Positions 24,079-31,465 of a stretch of 50,841 nt of DNA are shown piece after piece. The position numbers and the translations under genes were made by a program. Every line of letters starts with the position of its first letter. Positions within the stretch are counted from its first letter, which is position 1. Origin of the DNA: a virus; the IMG/VR virus record IMGVR_UViG_3300046782_000421, positions 1 through 50,841 of that record, one strand, 5' to 3'. The notes below the pieces were generated by a model, which saw nothing but the letters and a program-made list of their open reading frames with translations, was not told where the DNA came from and ran no database searches.

Positions 24079-24278
24079 TGCAACTCCCCGATAATGCGCT
24101 TGATCTCTTCGGCGGGAAGCCGCAGCCAGGCCGGATCGCAAATGGCGTGAATAGCAAAAACGTAACGGGCCTCAGCGAAGTCGCGGGCCTGTTCCTTACA
24201 GATCGGCCAGAGGTATTGAATGTCGATATTCCGGAGCCTGGCGCACCACCAGTCCTGGAGCAGGGTGATCGGATTCAT
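24075..24278 (-). CDS. Small protein of the terminase operon (67 aa)
   Basis: ATG at 24278 within an ATGA overlap at both ends. Helical sequence with two Trp and three Cys (LLQDWWCARLRN, WPICKEQARDFAEARYVF). Unknown. Confidence 0.55.
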   Translation of the reverse strand: MNPITLLQDWWCARLRNIDIQYLWPICKEQARDFAEARYVFAIHAICDPAWLRLPAEEIKRIIGELQ

Positions 24279-24484
24279 AGATGCCCCGCCGGCGCCCAGA
24301 CCTTGAGATCCTTGATCGGGAAATAAAACGCCGCCTCCCTGGAGGGGCCGGCGGGAATGACCTGCATCATCCACTCGCCCTCGAGAAATTGAACATTGAG
24401 CGGGAATATCCGGCCTTCGTAAGGGCTTGGGCCGGCGACCGTGATATCGACCAGGGTCTTGGCGGGCTGGATGTGTTTAGGCAT
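24275..24484 (-). CDS. Small protein of the terminase operon (69 aa)
   Basis: ATG at 24484, eight bases inside the end of the small terminase gene. Beta-rich short sequence (KTLVDITVAGPSPYEGRIF, WMMQVIPAGPSREAAFYF). The stop overlaps the next ATG. Not recognised. Confidence 0.55.
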   Translation of the reverse strand: MPKHIQPAKTLVDITVAGPSPYEGRIFPLNVQFLEGEWMMQVIPAGPSREAAFYFPIKDLKVWAPAGHL

Positions 24485-25043
24485 CGTCGTCGTCCTCCGG
24501 ATTGCAGCTGGAATGTCCTATCGCCTTCATCAGGGCCTTCTCGGCAATGAGGATCTCGTCCGAGGACAGATGGGAGACATCAATCTTGGTCAAATTGTTG
24601 ATATTGACCTGCGAGGTGGTGTCGATCATGCGGCGGTCGCCATAGAAGCGGGGGGACCGCTTCACCGCCAGCCACTCCCTGGCATGGATGCGATGCGGCA
24701 GCTTGGCGATGTCGAGATCGGTCGCCGCCTCGTCGGCAATGGTCACGATCTCGCGGGCGATGTCATCCGCGTATAGCTCTCGCGCCGCCGCGAAGGCCCG
24801 CGCAAATTCCGGATGCTCCTCCAGCCAATAATACATGATCCGGGCGTTGGGCGCCCAGACCTCCTCCAGCGCAATCTGCCGCAAGGTCTTGCCATTGGTG
24901 ACCAGATCGCAAATCCGCTCCCCGATAGCGGGGGTGTAGATACTGGCCCACGGCGGCTTGACCTCCGGGGGCGTCGGCGCCGCCCTGGTGGATTGCGCTA
25001 GTTCGAAGCGAGCTATGCGCCGGTTTTGCTTTTTGGTGGGCAT
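24477..25043 (-). CDS. terS: Terminase small subunit (188 aa)
   Basis: Start placed at ATG 25043 (MPTKKQNRRIARFELAQ) with GAGG about eight bases upstream; the longer frame reads through a promoter region. Residues ~35-120 match Sf6-type small terminases: a helix-turn-helix (GERICDLVTNGKTLRQIALE, then ARIMYYWLEEHPEFARAFAA) and a DDIAREIVTIADE helix, followed by a KLPHRIHAREWLAVKRSPRF-type segment and an acidic tail. It recognises packaging sites and feeds DNA to the large subunit. First gene of the leftward virion operon. Confidence 0.7.
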   Translation of the reverse strand: MPTKKQNRRIARFELAQSTRAAPTPPEVKPPWASIYTPAIGERICDLVTNGKTLRQIALEEVWAPNARIMYYWLEEHPEFARAFAAARELYADDIAREIVTIADEAATDLDIAKLPHRIHAREWLAVKRSPRFYGDRRMIDTTSQVNINNLTKIDVSHLSSDEILIAEKALMKAIGHSSCNPEDDDDA

Positions 25044-25073
25044 GGCGTGGGCCTCGTCGGTCGGGGGTGCTGG

Positions 25074-25103
25074 AGTATATGAGGGAAATGGGCTTGCCGG
25101 CAA
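25074..25103 (-). promoter_or_regulatory. Candidate promoter of the terminase/virion operon
   Basis: On the minus strand, TTGCCG (25098-25103), an 18-base spacer and TATACT (25074-25079) stand 31 bases before the small-terminase ATG. The -10 matches consensus at five of six bases. It lacks the CG-N4-CG spacer box seen in the early-gene promoters, consistent with a different (late) class. Confidence 0.5.
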
Positions 25104-25145
25104 GAGCGAAAACAGGTTAGACAGTAGAATACGGAGGAGGAGCAT

Positions 25146-25529
25146 ATGATGGGTAGACACAGAGCGCCGGAAATGCAAGGGGACGACTGCGGGGGGTACG
25201 ACCCCTTCACCCAGATCACCAAGCCATACGACTACAGCCGCCACGGCTTCAAACTATCGAAGTGGGAAACCCGCATCCTGCCAAGGGTGAACCTGTGCGT
25301 GTGGGTCGCGGATAAACAATTCGAGATCTATATGACCTACGCCGAGGGCGTCCAGGAGAGCAAGATCGACCTGCTGGAGGCGATACGGTCGCATATCGAC
25401 ACCTGGGAGGGGGACTCGGCGGGGGAAATGAACGATACGTTGGAAGCCTTGGAGAAGCTCGTCACTGGGCTGAATGACCTCATGGTCAAAGTTAGGGAGA
25501 AAAGTTCAAAACTGTCTGGGGCTATTTGA
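25146..25529 (+). CDS. Small protein divergent from terminase (127 aa)
   Basis: The ATG at 25146 has an excellent GGAGGAGGAG site. Reads QITKPYDYSRHGFKLSKWET, then an acidic helical second half (EGVQESKIDLLEAIRSHIDT, TLEALEKLVTGLNDLMVKV). No known family. It is transcribed away from the terminase operon, so the 25044-25145 gap probably holds promoters for both directions. Confidence 0.65.
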   Translation: MMGRHRAPEMQGDDCGGYDPFTQITKPYDYSRHGFKLSKWETRILPRVNLCVWVADKQFEIYMTYAEGVQESKIDLLEAIRSHIDTWEGDSAGEMNDTLEALEKLVTGLNDLMVKVREKSSKLSGAI

Positions 25530-25534
25530 ACCGG

Positions 25535-25577
25535 GAAATGAACACTCTCATTCATTTCCCAAAATCCATGAGAGTGT
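25535..25577 (+). promoter_or_regulatory. Interlocking inverted repeats, possible pseudoknot/terminator
   Basis: GGAAATGA (25535-25542) pairs with TCATTTCC (25553-25560). The ten bases between them (25543-25552) pair with ATGAGAGTGT (25568-25577). The arrangement is that of an H-type pseudoknot, or of two competing hairpins, beginning six bases after the stop of the 25146-25529 gene. TTTATT follows. A transcription terminator or mRNA-end structure is likely. Confidence 0.5.
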
Positions 25578-25796
25578 CCGTTTATTGGTCAACAACCGAA
25601 TACGATTATTTATTGGGTGAAAAATTTGAGAAAAATTTTTGGGGCTTATAGTATACTCTAGGCCGCCTATTAGCGGGGGTACCCCCGGTCGTGTTTTTAC
25701 TTCGAGGCCTGTCGCTGCCCTGTCAGCACCCTGCCAGAACAGACCGGGAACAGGCGTGTCAGAGGGCTGTCAGCCCTCTGACAGGCCTGGGCCTGG
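25578..25796. other. Non-coding gap with hairpins
   Basis: No convincing gene in this ~220-base gap. It holds an AT-rich stretch (25590-25660) with TTGAGA and TATACT elements, a 14-base perfect palindrome CGGGGGTACCCCCG (25674-25687), and a 12-bp-stem, 3-nt-loop hairpin at 25757-25783 just past the stop of the leftward 101-residue gene. Confidence 0.5.
25757..25783. terminator. Strong hairpin at convergent gene ends
   Basis: TGTCAGAGGGCT (25757-25768), loop GTC, AGCCCTCTGACA (25772-25783): twelve perfect pairs. It lies directly downstream of the leftward gene that stops at 25797. There is no T-run on either side, so if it stops transcription it may need Rho, or it may protect mRNA ends. Confidence 0.5.
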
Positions 25797-26102
25797 CTAG
25801 GCCTGGCGCGCCAGCGCCTCGGCGTAGGCGGCGGCGCCCTCGGCGGCGACGCTTGGCTCGGTCCAGCCCAGGGCGCGCGCCTCGTGCTCGGCGTAGGTGC
25901 GGGCGCTGCGCGCCGCCTGCTCTGCCCGGCTGATCCAGCCAGGCTCGCCCGTCATCAGCACCCGGATCTCGCTGTATTCGTTCCGCTCGCGGCGCAGGCG
26001 GGCGATCTCGTCGCGCACATACTTGGGCAGGATGCGCCCCTCGTGTATGACGCGCCAGGCGTCGGATCCTTTGTGGAAGGGAAGGCCTTGAACTTGCAGC
26101 AT
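25797..26102 (-). CDS. Unknown phage protein (101 aa)
   Basis: ATG at 26102 with AAGG eight bases upstream and a promoter-like pair beyond. Charged helical sequence (VRDEIARLRRERNEYSEIRV) then an Ala/Glu-rich half (RAEQAARSARTYAEHEARAL). It sits alone between convergent and divergent neighbours. Not recognised. Confidence 0.6.
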   Translation of the reverse strand: MLQVQGLPFHKGSDAWRVIHEGRILPKYVRDEIARLRRERNEYSEIRVLMTGEPGWISRAEQAARSARTYAEHEARALGWTEPSVAAEGAAAYAEALARQA

Positions 26103-26136
26103 GTGAGCGCCTTTCGTGTGCGGTTGTTAACTGCCC

Positions 26137-26167
26137 TTTATATGCCTGGCGTCAATCTAGTTGTCAA
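26137..26167 (-). promoter_or_regulatory. Candidate promoter for the 101-aa leftward gene
   Basis: Minus-strand TTGACA (26162-26167), a 19-base spacer and TATAAA (26137-26142) followed by GGG, as in the other leftward promoters. The spacer contains part of the 16-bp inverted repeat 26148-26163, so a DNA-binding protein there would block it. Confidence 0.5.
26148..26163 (+). repeat. 16-bp inverted repeat, left copy
   Basis: GGCGTCAATCTAGTTG is the exact reverse complement of 28145-28160. The pair brackets the rightward operon 26271-28130. Each copy sits in a regulatory gap. Confidence 0.7.
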
Positions 26168-26202
26168 GCGCAAAAATAATTTATTTTAATTTGTAAACCT
26201 AG

Positions 26203-26231
26203 TTGACAGGCGCATACGCTGTGGCTATATT
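26203..26231 (+). promoter_or_regulatory. Promoter of the rightward accessory operon
   Basis: TTGACA (26203-26208), a 17-base spacer and TATATT (26226-26231), a near-consensus sigma-70 promoter. The spacer starts GG then CGCATACG, the CG-N4-CG box shared with the early promoters. CTAGTTGACAGGCGC (26199-26213) repeats CTAGTTGTCAAGCGC (26158-26172) with two differences, possibly paired operators. Confidence 0.7.
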
Positions 26232-26270
26232 CGGGACAGTTCAACGCCGCAGACAAAAAGGCCTCTCCAC

Positions 26271-27056
26271 ATGATCCGCACCGCCTCCGACATGCTCGCC
26301 GCTCTCAAGTCCAATCGCTTTTGCGGCGTCGTCCTTTATCGTGGCCCGTCGATGATCGACGGCGCCCCGATTGTCGCCATCGCCAACAAAATCACCTCGG
26401 CCAGCACCAACGTCAAGACGGGCGCGATGGTGCAGACCTTTATCATCCGCTCGGATGTGTCGCCGGTCGTCGCGCTCAAGAGCGGCCTTGACAGCAGCGT
26501 GTGCGGTGACTGCCTCATGCGCCCGTATTTGGGTGGCGCCTGCTACGTCAACGTCGGGCGCAGCGTTCGCAGCGTATACGAGACGCTAATCCGTGGCGAC
26601 CGCTACGCCGAGCCGGGCGTCGATTATGACGTTGCCATCCTTCCGGAATTGTTCGCCGGCCTGGGCTTCCGCCTCGGCACATATGGCGATCCAGCTGCTG
26701 TGCCTTTCCAGGTCTGGCGCGCCGCCACGCTTCGCGCCGCCTTCACTAACGGCTATTCGCACCAATGGCGCGACGCTCGTTTCCAGGCGCTCAAGACCAT
26801 CTGCATGGCGTCATGCGACAGCCTGGCCGACCTGGCGGACGCGACCGCCGCCGGCTGGCGCTCGTTCCGCGTCCGCACCCCGTCGGAGGCTAAGGCCAAG
26901 GGTGAAGTGATCTGCCCGGCGTCGAAAGAAGCCGGCGTGAAGACCTCCTGCGACGCTTGCCAGGCCTGCGGCGGCACCAGCGCAAAGGCGAAAGCGTCCA
27001 TGGTGATCATCGCCCACGGCGCCACCGCCAAGCGTTTTGTTGGCGCCCAGGCGTAA
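26271..27056 (+). CDS. Conserved-looking Cys-containing protein (261 aa), unknown
   Basis: First gene of the rightward operon. Distinct segments: SSVCGDCLMRPYLGGACYVN, RFRLGTYGDPAAVPFQVW-like, FTNGYSHQWRDARFQALKTI, CMASCDSLADLADATAAGWR, FRVRTPSEAKAKGEVICPAS and KTSCDACQACGG. About ten Cys in CxxC and CxxxC spacing suggest a metal or iron-sulfur centre. I recall similar proteins on phages and plasmids of proteobacteria with no assigned function and do not assert a family name. Confidence 0.7.
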   Translation: MIRTASDMLAALKSNRFCGVVLYRGPSMIDGAPIVAIANKITSASTNVKTGAMVQTFIIRSDVSPVVALKSGLDSSVCGDCLMRPYLGGACYVNVGRSVRSVYETLIRGDRYAEPGVDYDVAILPELFAGLGFRLGTYGDPAAVPFQVWRAATLRAAFTNGYSHQWRDARFQALKTICMASCDSLADLADATAAGWRSFRVRTPSEAKAKGEVICPASKEAGVKTSCDACQACGGTSAKAKASMVIIAHGATAKRFVGAQA

Positions 27057-27066
27057 ATAATTCGAC

Positions 27067-27102
27067 AACTGGGTTGACAAGCCTGTCAACCCAGTTTACA
27101 TA
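27067..27102 (+). promoter_or_regulatory. 13-bp inverted repeat over a promoter-like element
   Basis: Arms 27067-27079 and 27084-27096 are perfect and separated by AGCC. The left arm ends in TTGACA (27074-27079), and 17 bases later TACATA (27097-27102) could be a -10. It stands between two genes of one operon, without a T-run, so an operator with an internal promoter is more likely than a terminator. Confidence 0.5.
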
Positions 27103-27128
27103 AGAGACACCGAACAGGAGCACACGTT

Positions 27129-27695
27129 ATGACCACTTCCCCGACACTCGCCCGCACCGTTAACGACCGCGCCGTCCTCGCCATCATCACAGGCGCTCGC
27201 AGCGACCTTGATTTCACCGCCGGCGGCCACATCATCCATTGCGGCAACCGCGAAGAAAAAGACCTGTCGCTGCGCCTGAACAGCCCGATCCTCATCCGCG
27301 TCGAACATGACGCCATGCATTTGACCGCAGAAGGCGCCGATTTCATCCTGGAAAACCTGGACGGCTGCATGTCCAAGCATGACATGAAGGCGCTGCGCGA
27401 TTTCGAGCGCGCCTCGTGGAAGGCCTATCAGGCCGAACGCCTGGTGATCGATCAGCACATCCAGGCCGCCGTCGATGCCGCCGACTTGGTCGCTGAGAGC
27501 CAGGACGGCGGCAGCTACGACACCCAAAAGGCCGCTTTCGACGTCGTTGACGCCGTGCTCCTGGCCGCTGAAAGCGCCCTGACGCAAGCCGGCTTCCGCC
27601 AGGTTCGCGCCGCTTATGGCAAGCGTCGTTCGGTCCACACCGACGCCAAAATTGCCGCCATCAAGGCCCGCAACGCCGCCTCCCTGGCGCGCTAA
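27129..27695 (+). CDS. Unknown protein of the accessory operon (188 aa)
   Basis: ATG at 27129 preceded by AGGAGC. N-terminal beta segment (DRAVLAIITGARSDLDFTAG, GHIIHCGNREEKDLSLRLNS) and a helical C-terminal half (LVIDQHIQAAVDAADLVAES). Not recognised. The codon use is as GC-rich as its neighbours. Confidence 0.65.
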   Translation: MTTSPTLARTVNDRAVLAIITGARSDLDFTAGGHIIHCGNREEKDLSLRLNSPILIRVEHDAMHLTAEGADFILENLDGCMSKHDMKALRDFERASWKAYQAERLVIDQHIQAAVDAADLVAESQDGGSYDTQKAAFDVVDAVLLAAESALTQAGFRQVRAAYGKRRSVHTDAKIAAIKARNAASLAR

Positions 27696-27711
27696 CCAAA
27701 GGAAAACCGCC

Positions 27712-27927
27712 ATGATTCTCGCCCAAACCTTCAAAACCGCCCGTGGCGCCGCCGATCAGGCGGCCCATCGCCAGGGATGCGCCGACGACGCTTTCAAGCG
27801 CGGCGACGCCGCCTTTCGCTACGCCTTCCGCATCGTGCGCTTCAACCATGACAGGCGCGACGAAGGCTTGGCGATCACCCAAAACGCCGCATATACCTGG
27901 CGCATTGAAAAGACGAGGGTCAAATGA
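27712..27927 (+). CDS. Small basic protein (71 aa), unknown
   Basis: The ATG at 27712 has AAAGGAAAAC upstream, which decides the start over a longer frame that overlaps the previous gene. Reads TFKTARGAADQAAHRQGCAD, AFRYAFRIVRFNHDRRDEGL. The stop overlaps the next ATG (ATGA). Confidence 0.6.
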   Translation: MILAQTFKTARGAADQAAHRQGCADDAFKRGDAAFRYAFRIVRFNHDRRDEGLAITQNAAYTWRIEKTRVK

Positions 27928-28130
27928 TGGACGCCACCGAATATTGCATGGCCTTGCGCCACCTCAAACTAACAGGGCCGCAATGCGCCGCCCTGTTCGG
28001 CTACTCTCGGCAGACCCACTATCAGCACTGGCAGCATATCGGGCCGCCATTGCCTGTCGCAATGTTCCTGCGCCTCATGATCCGCACCGGCATGTCACAA
28101 AAACAAGTCATGACGTATACGAAATCGTGA
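27924..28130 (+). CDS. Cro-like helix-turn-helix protein (68 aa)
   Basis: Short single-domain DNA-binding protein: helix 1 ATEYCMALRHLKLTG, turn-helix PQCAALFGYSRQTHYQHWQH, then GPPLPVAMFLRLMIRTGMS, the layout of small phage XRE/Cro-type regulators. Last gene of the rightward operon, followed by a terminator. It is a candidate binder of the TTGAC/GTCAA repeats flanking this operon. Confidence 0.65.
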   Translation: MMDATEYCMALRHLKLTGPQCAALFGYSRQTHYQHWQHIGPPLPVAMFLRLMIRTGMSQKQVMTYTKS

Positions 28131-28135
28131 CCTTT

Positions 28136-28181
28136 AACGAAAGTCAACTAGATTGACGCCTCCGGGCGTCTTTCTTTCGTT
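28136..28181 (+). terminator. Rho-independent terminator of the rightward operon
   Basis: GACGCC (28155-28160), loop TCCG, GGCGTC (28165-28170), then TTTCTTTCG. Outer arms AACGAAAG (28136-28143) and CTTTCGTT (28174-28181) also pair, giving an extended stem. The left side includes the 16-bp repeat 28145-28160. Confidence 0.7.
28145..28160 (-). repeat. 16-bp inverted repeat, right copy
   Basis: CAACTAGATTGACGCC, exact reverse complement of 26148-26163. It is part of GTCAA-N5-TTGAC (28143-28157), a perfect operator-like dyad. Confidence 0.7.
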
Positions 28182-28493
28182 TAGGGGTTTGCTTAGGTGT
28201 TTGAAATAAAACCCCTGGCAAACAAACCCCTAGCCTTAAAACCATGATTCTAAAGGCCTTTCTCGATTTTAGGGGTTTTAGGGGTTTTACGAGCTACCTT
28301 TATATAGAAAAATCATTCATATGTGTCTCATATTAAGACATAAGATATAAAAAATATTCCTTAAATATAAAATAAAACCCCTAAAACCCCTGTATTACGT
28401 CCTAAACCATTGATTTAACAGGAAAAATGGTTAGGGGTTTGCTCAAACGCAAACCCCCATAAAACCCCCAAAATTTTCCCCAAACCCCTAACA
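28182..28493. other. Candidate replication origin: AAACCCCT iterons around an AT-rich core
   Basis: No gene. Nine exact copies of AAACCCCT/AGGGGTTT occur (28183, 28209, 28224, 28271, 28280, 28375, 28384, 28433, 28482) plus two with an extra C (28451, 28462). A 19-bp perfect inverted repeat (28271-28289 with 28373-28391) encloses an 83-base, very AT-rich core resembling a DNA unwinding element. Four C-runs at 28454-28488 allow a G-quadruplex on the minus strand. It lies beside the prim-pol/helicase gene, as an origin would. Confidence 0.55.
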
Positions 28494-31370
28494 CTATTCG
28501 AACCGCCAGACCGTCTTTTCGCCCTTAAACTGTGTTCGCTTGGCGGCCTGGCGCAAGAAAATTTCCTTACCCTTTTCCCACAATGGCCTATCGCGATGCT
28601 TGAGCAGGAACCGGCCCAGCCGTTTCGCAAACCGGCTTGCTTTGATGCGGTGCAGTTCAAATTCATCTATGAGGTGATCGAGCGCCGCCTGAGCCGGGCT
28701 AGGCGCGCCCACGCTCCCGAACGTGCTCCCCGACGCCTGCGCTTTCTCCACAAGTTCCGCGACCGTGAACGGCTTGCCGTCCATCACCGCCTTGACCGCC
28801 AGCAGCGTGTCGCTCCATTGCTCATGATCGGCGTCCATCGCCTCAAGCACCGCCCTGGAATCGTCCGGATCAAAATTAGTGACCGCCTTGCAAGCTTCCC
28901 TGACCACCCGCGACCAAGCTTCGTAATTCTGCGACGGATCGAGCCTGGCCGGCCTGGTGCGCCAGTTATGGTCTAGGACCGTCAGCGCGGCCCCCAGGAC
29001 GCGCCCGTGCGCTGCCGGGTCTGCATACATGGCGTCCAGGTCCAGCCGGCAGGCCTCGGCCTCCCACTCCACCCTGTCCGCCGCCTTGCGCGGATCCAGG
29101 TTCGTGCGCAGCACCCGCCGCACCATGTCCTTGCTCACTTCGACCGCGCAGCCGGTGACCGCAAGCGTGGTCGCGTCCGTCCTGACTGTCTTGTGATCGT
29201 CGTTTTTGCCGAACCGCCGGATTTTTAGCTCTGGCGTGGTCGCGCTTAGGTAGGTTCGCATCGTCGGAAAGTTCGGCATCTTTCCATGCGGCACATCATC
29301 GAGCAAAAGCATCCCGCTCGCCTCCGTCATCAGCGCCGTCTCGAAACGCTTGCTTAATTCCTCTTCGCCCTTGTCCACGCCGCACGGGATAAGGTTCATG
29401 GGTTGCCCCGAAAACAGCCCCAGCTTGCCGGCCAGAAAAGTTTTGCCGGCGCCATAATCCGGCGCGTCGATCACGTAAGCCGGCCCCACGCCAAAGGCCC
29501 CGCGCGCGATCAGCGACAGGAACAGCGCCAGGCCCACCGATTCGCTCACGTCGTCAGCGAACGGAAACAGGGCCAGGAAGTCCATCAGCACCTTCTTGGC
29601 GTCGTCAATATGCATCAGCTTGACGTGGCCGCGCATCGCCCCCTGGACCGTAAACACGATTTCACCCGCCGCCGTCTCCAGCGGCCCGTCATCCATCAGC
29701 AGCCGCCCGTCCCTGCCGAAAGACGGCGCCGTCGATACCGAGCGCAGCCACGGCGTCCCCACTGTGCCGGCATTGGTCCGGAAGGCCTTCACCACCGCCT
29801 TAATCCCTTCGCCCTTGGGCAAGGCGCATTTCACCCAGGCGTCGCGGTCGTCAATCCAGGCCTCGCGCCCGTGATTGTGCGCCGCGCGCCTGGCCCAGAT
29901 CGAGGTTTTGGCGCCCTCGACCTTCAGCCCGCCGGCGCCCCTCCACGATATGTCCTCGCCGTTGGGGTCGCGATTGATCACGATATGCGACGGCCCGCCC
30001 TCGTCCGGGATCCTGACCCGCTCCCAGGTTGTGACCGCGTCCCCGATCATCAGCCGCACCTCGCAATCATCCGGAACCGATACCCGCACTTGCGGCGGCG
30101 TCGGATCCTTCAACGTGCCCTTTGGCGCCGCCGTGCCATGCGCGCCGGCGGACGGCATCACCCGCACCACATCGCCGGCCATGTTGCGGTAAAGCGAACC
30201 ACGCCAGGACAGGGTCGCCGCCTCCGCGATCAGCGCCGCATATGACGTGTCTGTGCCATGGCGCAGCACATGCCGGCGCTCAAGGGTCCGGTGCAGCGTG
30301 GCGAGGGCGATCCTGTAGCCGTCATGGCCGATTGAGGTGACGTTTGGCGCTGGCCCAGGCCCGCCCATCTTTGCCGCCTCGGCGTTCCAGTCGATTTTTG
30401 GCTCTGCGAATTGCTGCCCGTCCGACTTAGCCACGCCATTGTCGAATTGTCGCAGGTCTTTTTGATTTTCGCCCAGGGCGTCCGACACCTCGGCCCGCAC
30501 CGCGTCAAAATCAATGCCGCCATCGCGCAGCGCGAACCCGGCCCAGCAGCCGATTTCGAAAGCTTTGGTCCCGCGCCCCGTGCCAGGCGCCATGCCGGCC
30601 AGGACGGCGATCTCGCGGTTCAGGTAAGCTTCGACCGCGTCCAGGATATGCTCCGGGATCTCGACGCCCTCCGGATAGGCCTGGGCGCGCGGCGACGCCC
30701 CGCCGACGCCTGACGCCCGCCGGGACCAGCCGAACGGCTCCAGCGCCCGCGCTATCGATCCTATCAGCGTCTCGATGTTGTTAATTGCCGGCCAATCATC
30801 CGGCGCCATTTCGAAAATGCGCCGTTGCTGCGAATCGGCGTCCCAAAAATACATTTTGCCGGTTTCGGGATGGATGCCGAAAATCACCGCTTGTTTGCCC
30901 TTGCCCAGCACCTGGACCTGGATTTTTTCCTCGCCGGCGCCGTTGTAGCGCACAAAGGGATAATCCCGCGAATAAGCTTCGGCCAGGGGCACACGCGCGA
31001 TCATCTTAAATTTTGGCTGATTTCCATAGCAGGTCGGCCCGTCTGGCATGACGCCGCGCACCGCCTCGGCAGGGGCCAGAAATGGGATATCGACGTCGAT
31101 GGACACCAGCGCCATGTCGTCGCCCACTTCACGGCCCAGGGGCAGGCCGATATTGCCGCCGGCCAGCATGCGCTCGCGCATGTCGCTCTTGCTGTATTTT
31201 CGATCCAGCCAACCTTCGTCTGTCGGGATCTTGCCCTTGACCGGGATGATGGGATAGCCGGCGTCGATCAGCAAATCGGCATAATTAGCCATCATCTGAA
31301 AAAACCGATATTGCGAGCCGCCCCCGCCGCCGCCCTTGCTTCCGCCTGAACCGTGATCTATATTCGACAT
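28494..31370 (-). CDS. Prim-pol / AAA+ primase-helicase (958 aa)
   Basis: Residues ~28-180 form an archaeo-eukaryotic-type prim-pol domain: YADLLIDAGYPIIPVKGKIP, GGNIGLPLGR, catalytic SIDVDI (D92, D94), KFKMIARVP and QVLGKGKQAVIFGIHPETG. After a long middle, a C-terminal AAA+ ATPase has Walker A DAPDYGAGKTFL (K643), Walker B MLLLDDV (691-692) and an arginine-bearing VRRVLRTNLDP segment. It should prime and unwind DNA at the phage fork. An N-terminal Gly run (SKGGGGGGS) is probably flexible. ATG at 31370 with AAAAGGGA upstream. Confidence 0.85.
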   Translation of the reverse strand: MSNIDHGSGGSKGGGGGGSQYRFFQMMANYADLLIDAGYPIIPVKGKIPTDEGWLDRKYSKSDMRERMLAGGNIGLPLGREVGDDMALVSIDVDIPFLAPAEAVRGVMPDGPTCYGNQPKFKMIARVPLAEAYSRDYPFVRYNGAGEEKIQVQVLGKGKQAVIFGIHPETGKMYFWDADSQQRRIFEMAPDDWPAINNIETLIGSIARALEPFGWSRRASGVGGASPRAQAYPEGVEIPEHILDAVEAYLNREIAVLAGMAPGTGRGTKAFEIGCWAGFALRDGGIDFDAVRAEVSDALGENQKDLRQFDNGVAKSDGQQFAEPKIDWNAEAAKMGGPGPAPNVTSIGHDGYRIALATLHRTLERRHVLRHGTDTSYAALIAEAATLSWRGSLYRNMAGDVVRVMPSAGAHGTAAPKGTLKDPTPPQVRVSVPDDCEVRLMIGDAVTTWERVRIPDEGGPSHIVINRDPNGEDISWRGAGGLKVEGAKTSIWARRAAHNHGREAWIDDRDAWVKCALPKGEGIKAVVKAFRTNAGTVGTPWLRSVSTAPSFGRDGRLLMDDGPLETAAGEIVFTVQGAMRGHVKLMHIDDAKKVLMDFLALFPFADDVSESVGLALFLSLIARGAFGVGPAYVIDAPDYGAGKTFLAGKLGLFSGQPMNLIPCGVDKGEEELSKRFETALMTEASGMLLLDDVPHGKMPNFPTMRTYLSATTPELKIRRFGKNDDHKTVRTDATTLAVTGCAVEVSKDMVRRVLRTNLDPRKAADRVEWEAEACRLDLDAMYADPAAHGRVLGAALTVLDHNWRTRPARLDPSQNYEAWSRVVREACKAVTNFDPDDSRAVLEAMDADHEQWSDTLLAVKAVMDGKPFTVAELVEKAQASGSTFGSVGAPSPAQAALDHLIDEFELHRIKASRFAKRLGRFLLKHRDRPLWEKGKEIFLRQAAKRTQFKGEKTVWRFE

Positions 31371-31435
31371 CTAAGTCGGTCCCTTTTCCATCGTTCGGGT
31401 CTGCCTTTTGGGTGTGTTGTTTGGGCAAAAACTGC

Positions 31436-31459
31436 AAACGGGGGCGCAAGCCCCCGTTT
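31436..31459 (-). terminator. Hairpin between the 217-aa gene and the prim-pol gene
   Basis: AAACGGGGGC (31436-31445), loop of four, GCCCCCGTTT (31450-31459), a perfect ten-pair stem right after the stop of the upstream gene. On the minus strand it continues GCAG then TTTTT, so a partial terminator is likely. Confidence 0.6.
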
Positions 31460-31465
31460 CTTTGT

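Noticed and set aside
26148-28160. Insertion sequence with terminal inverted repeats
   Set aside because: No transposase or recombinase gene lies inside, and no target-site duplication is seen.
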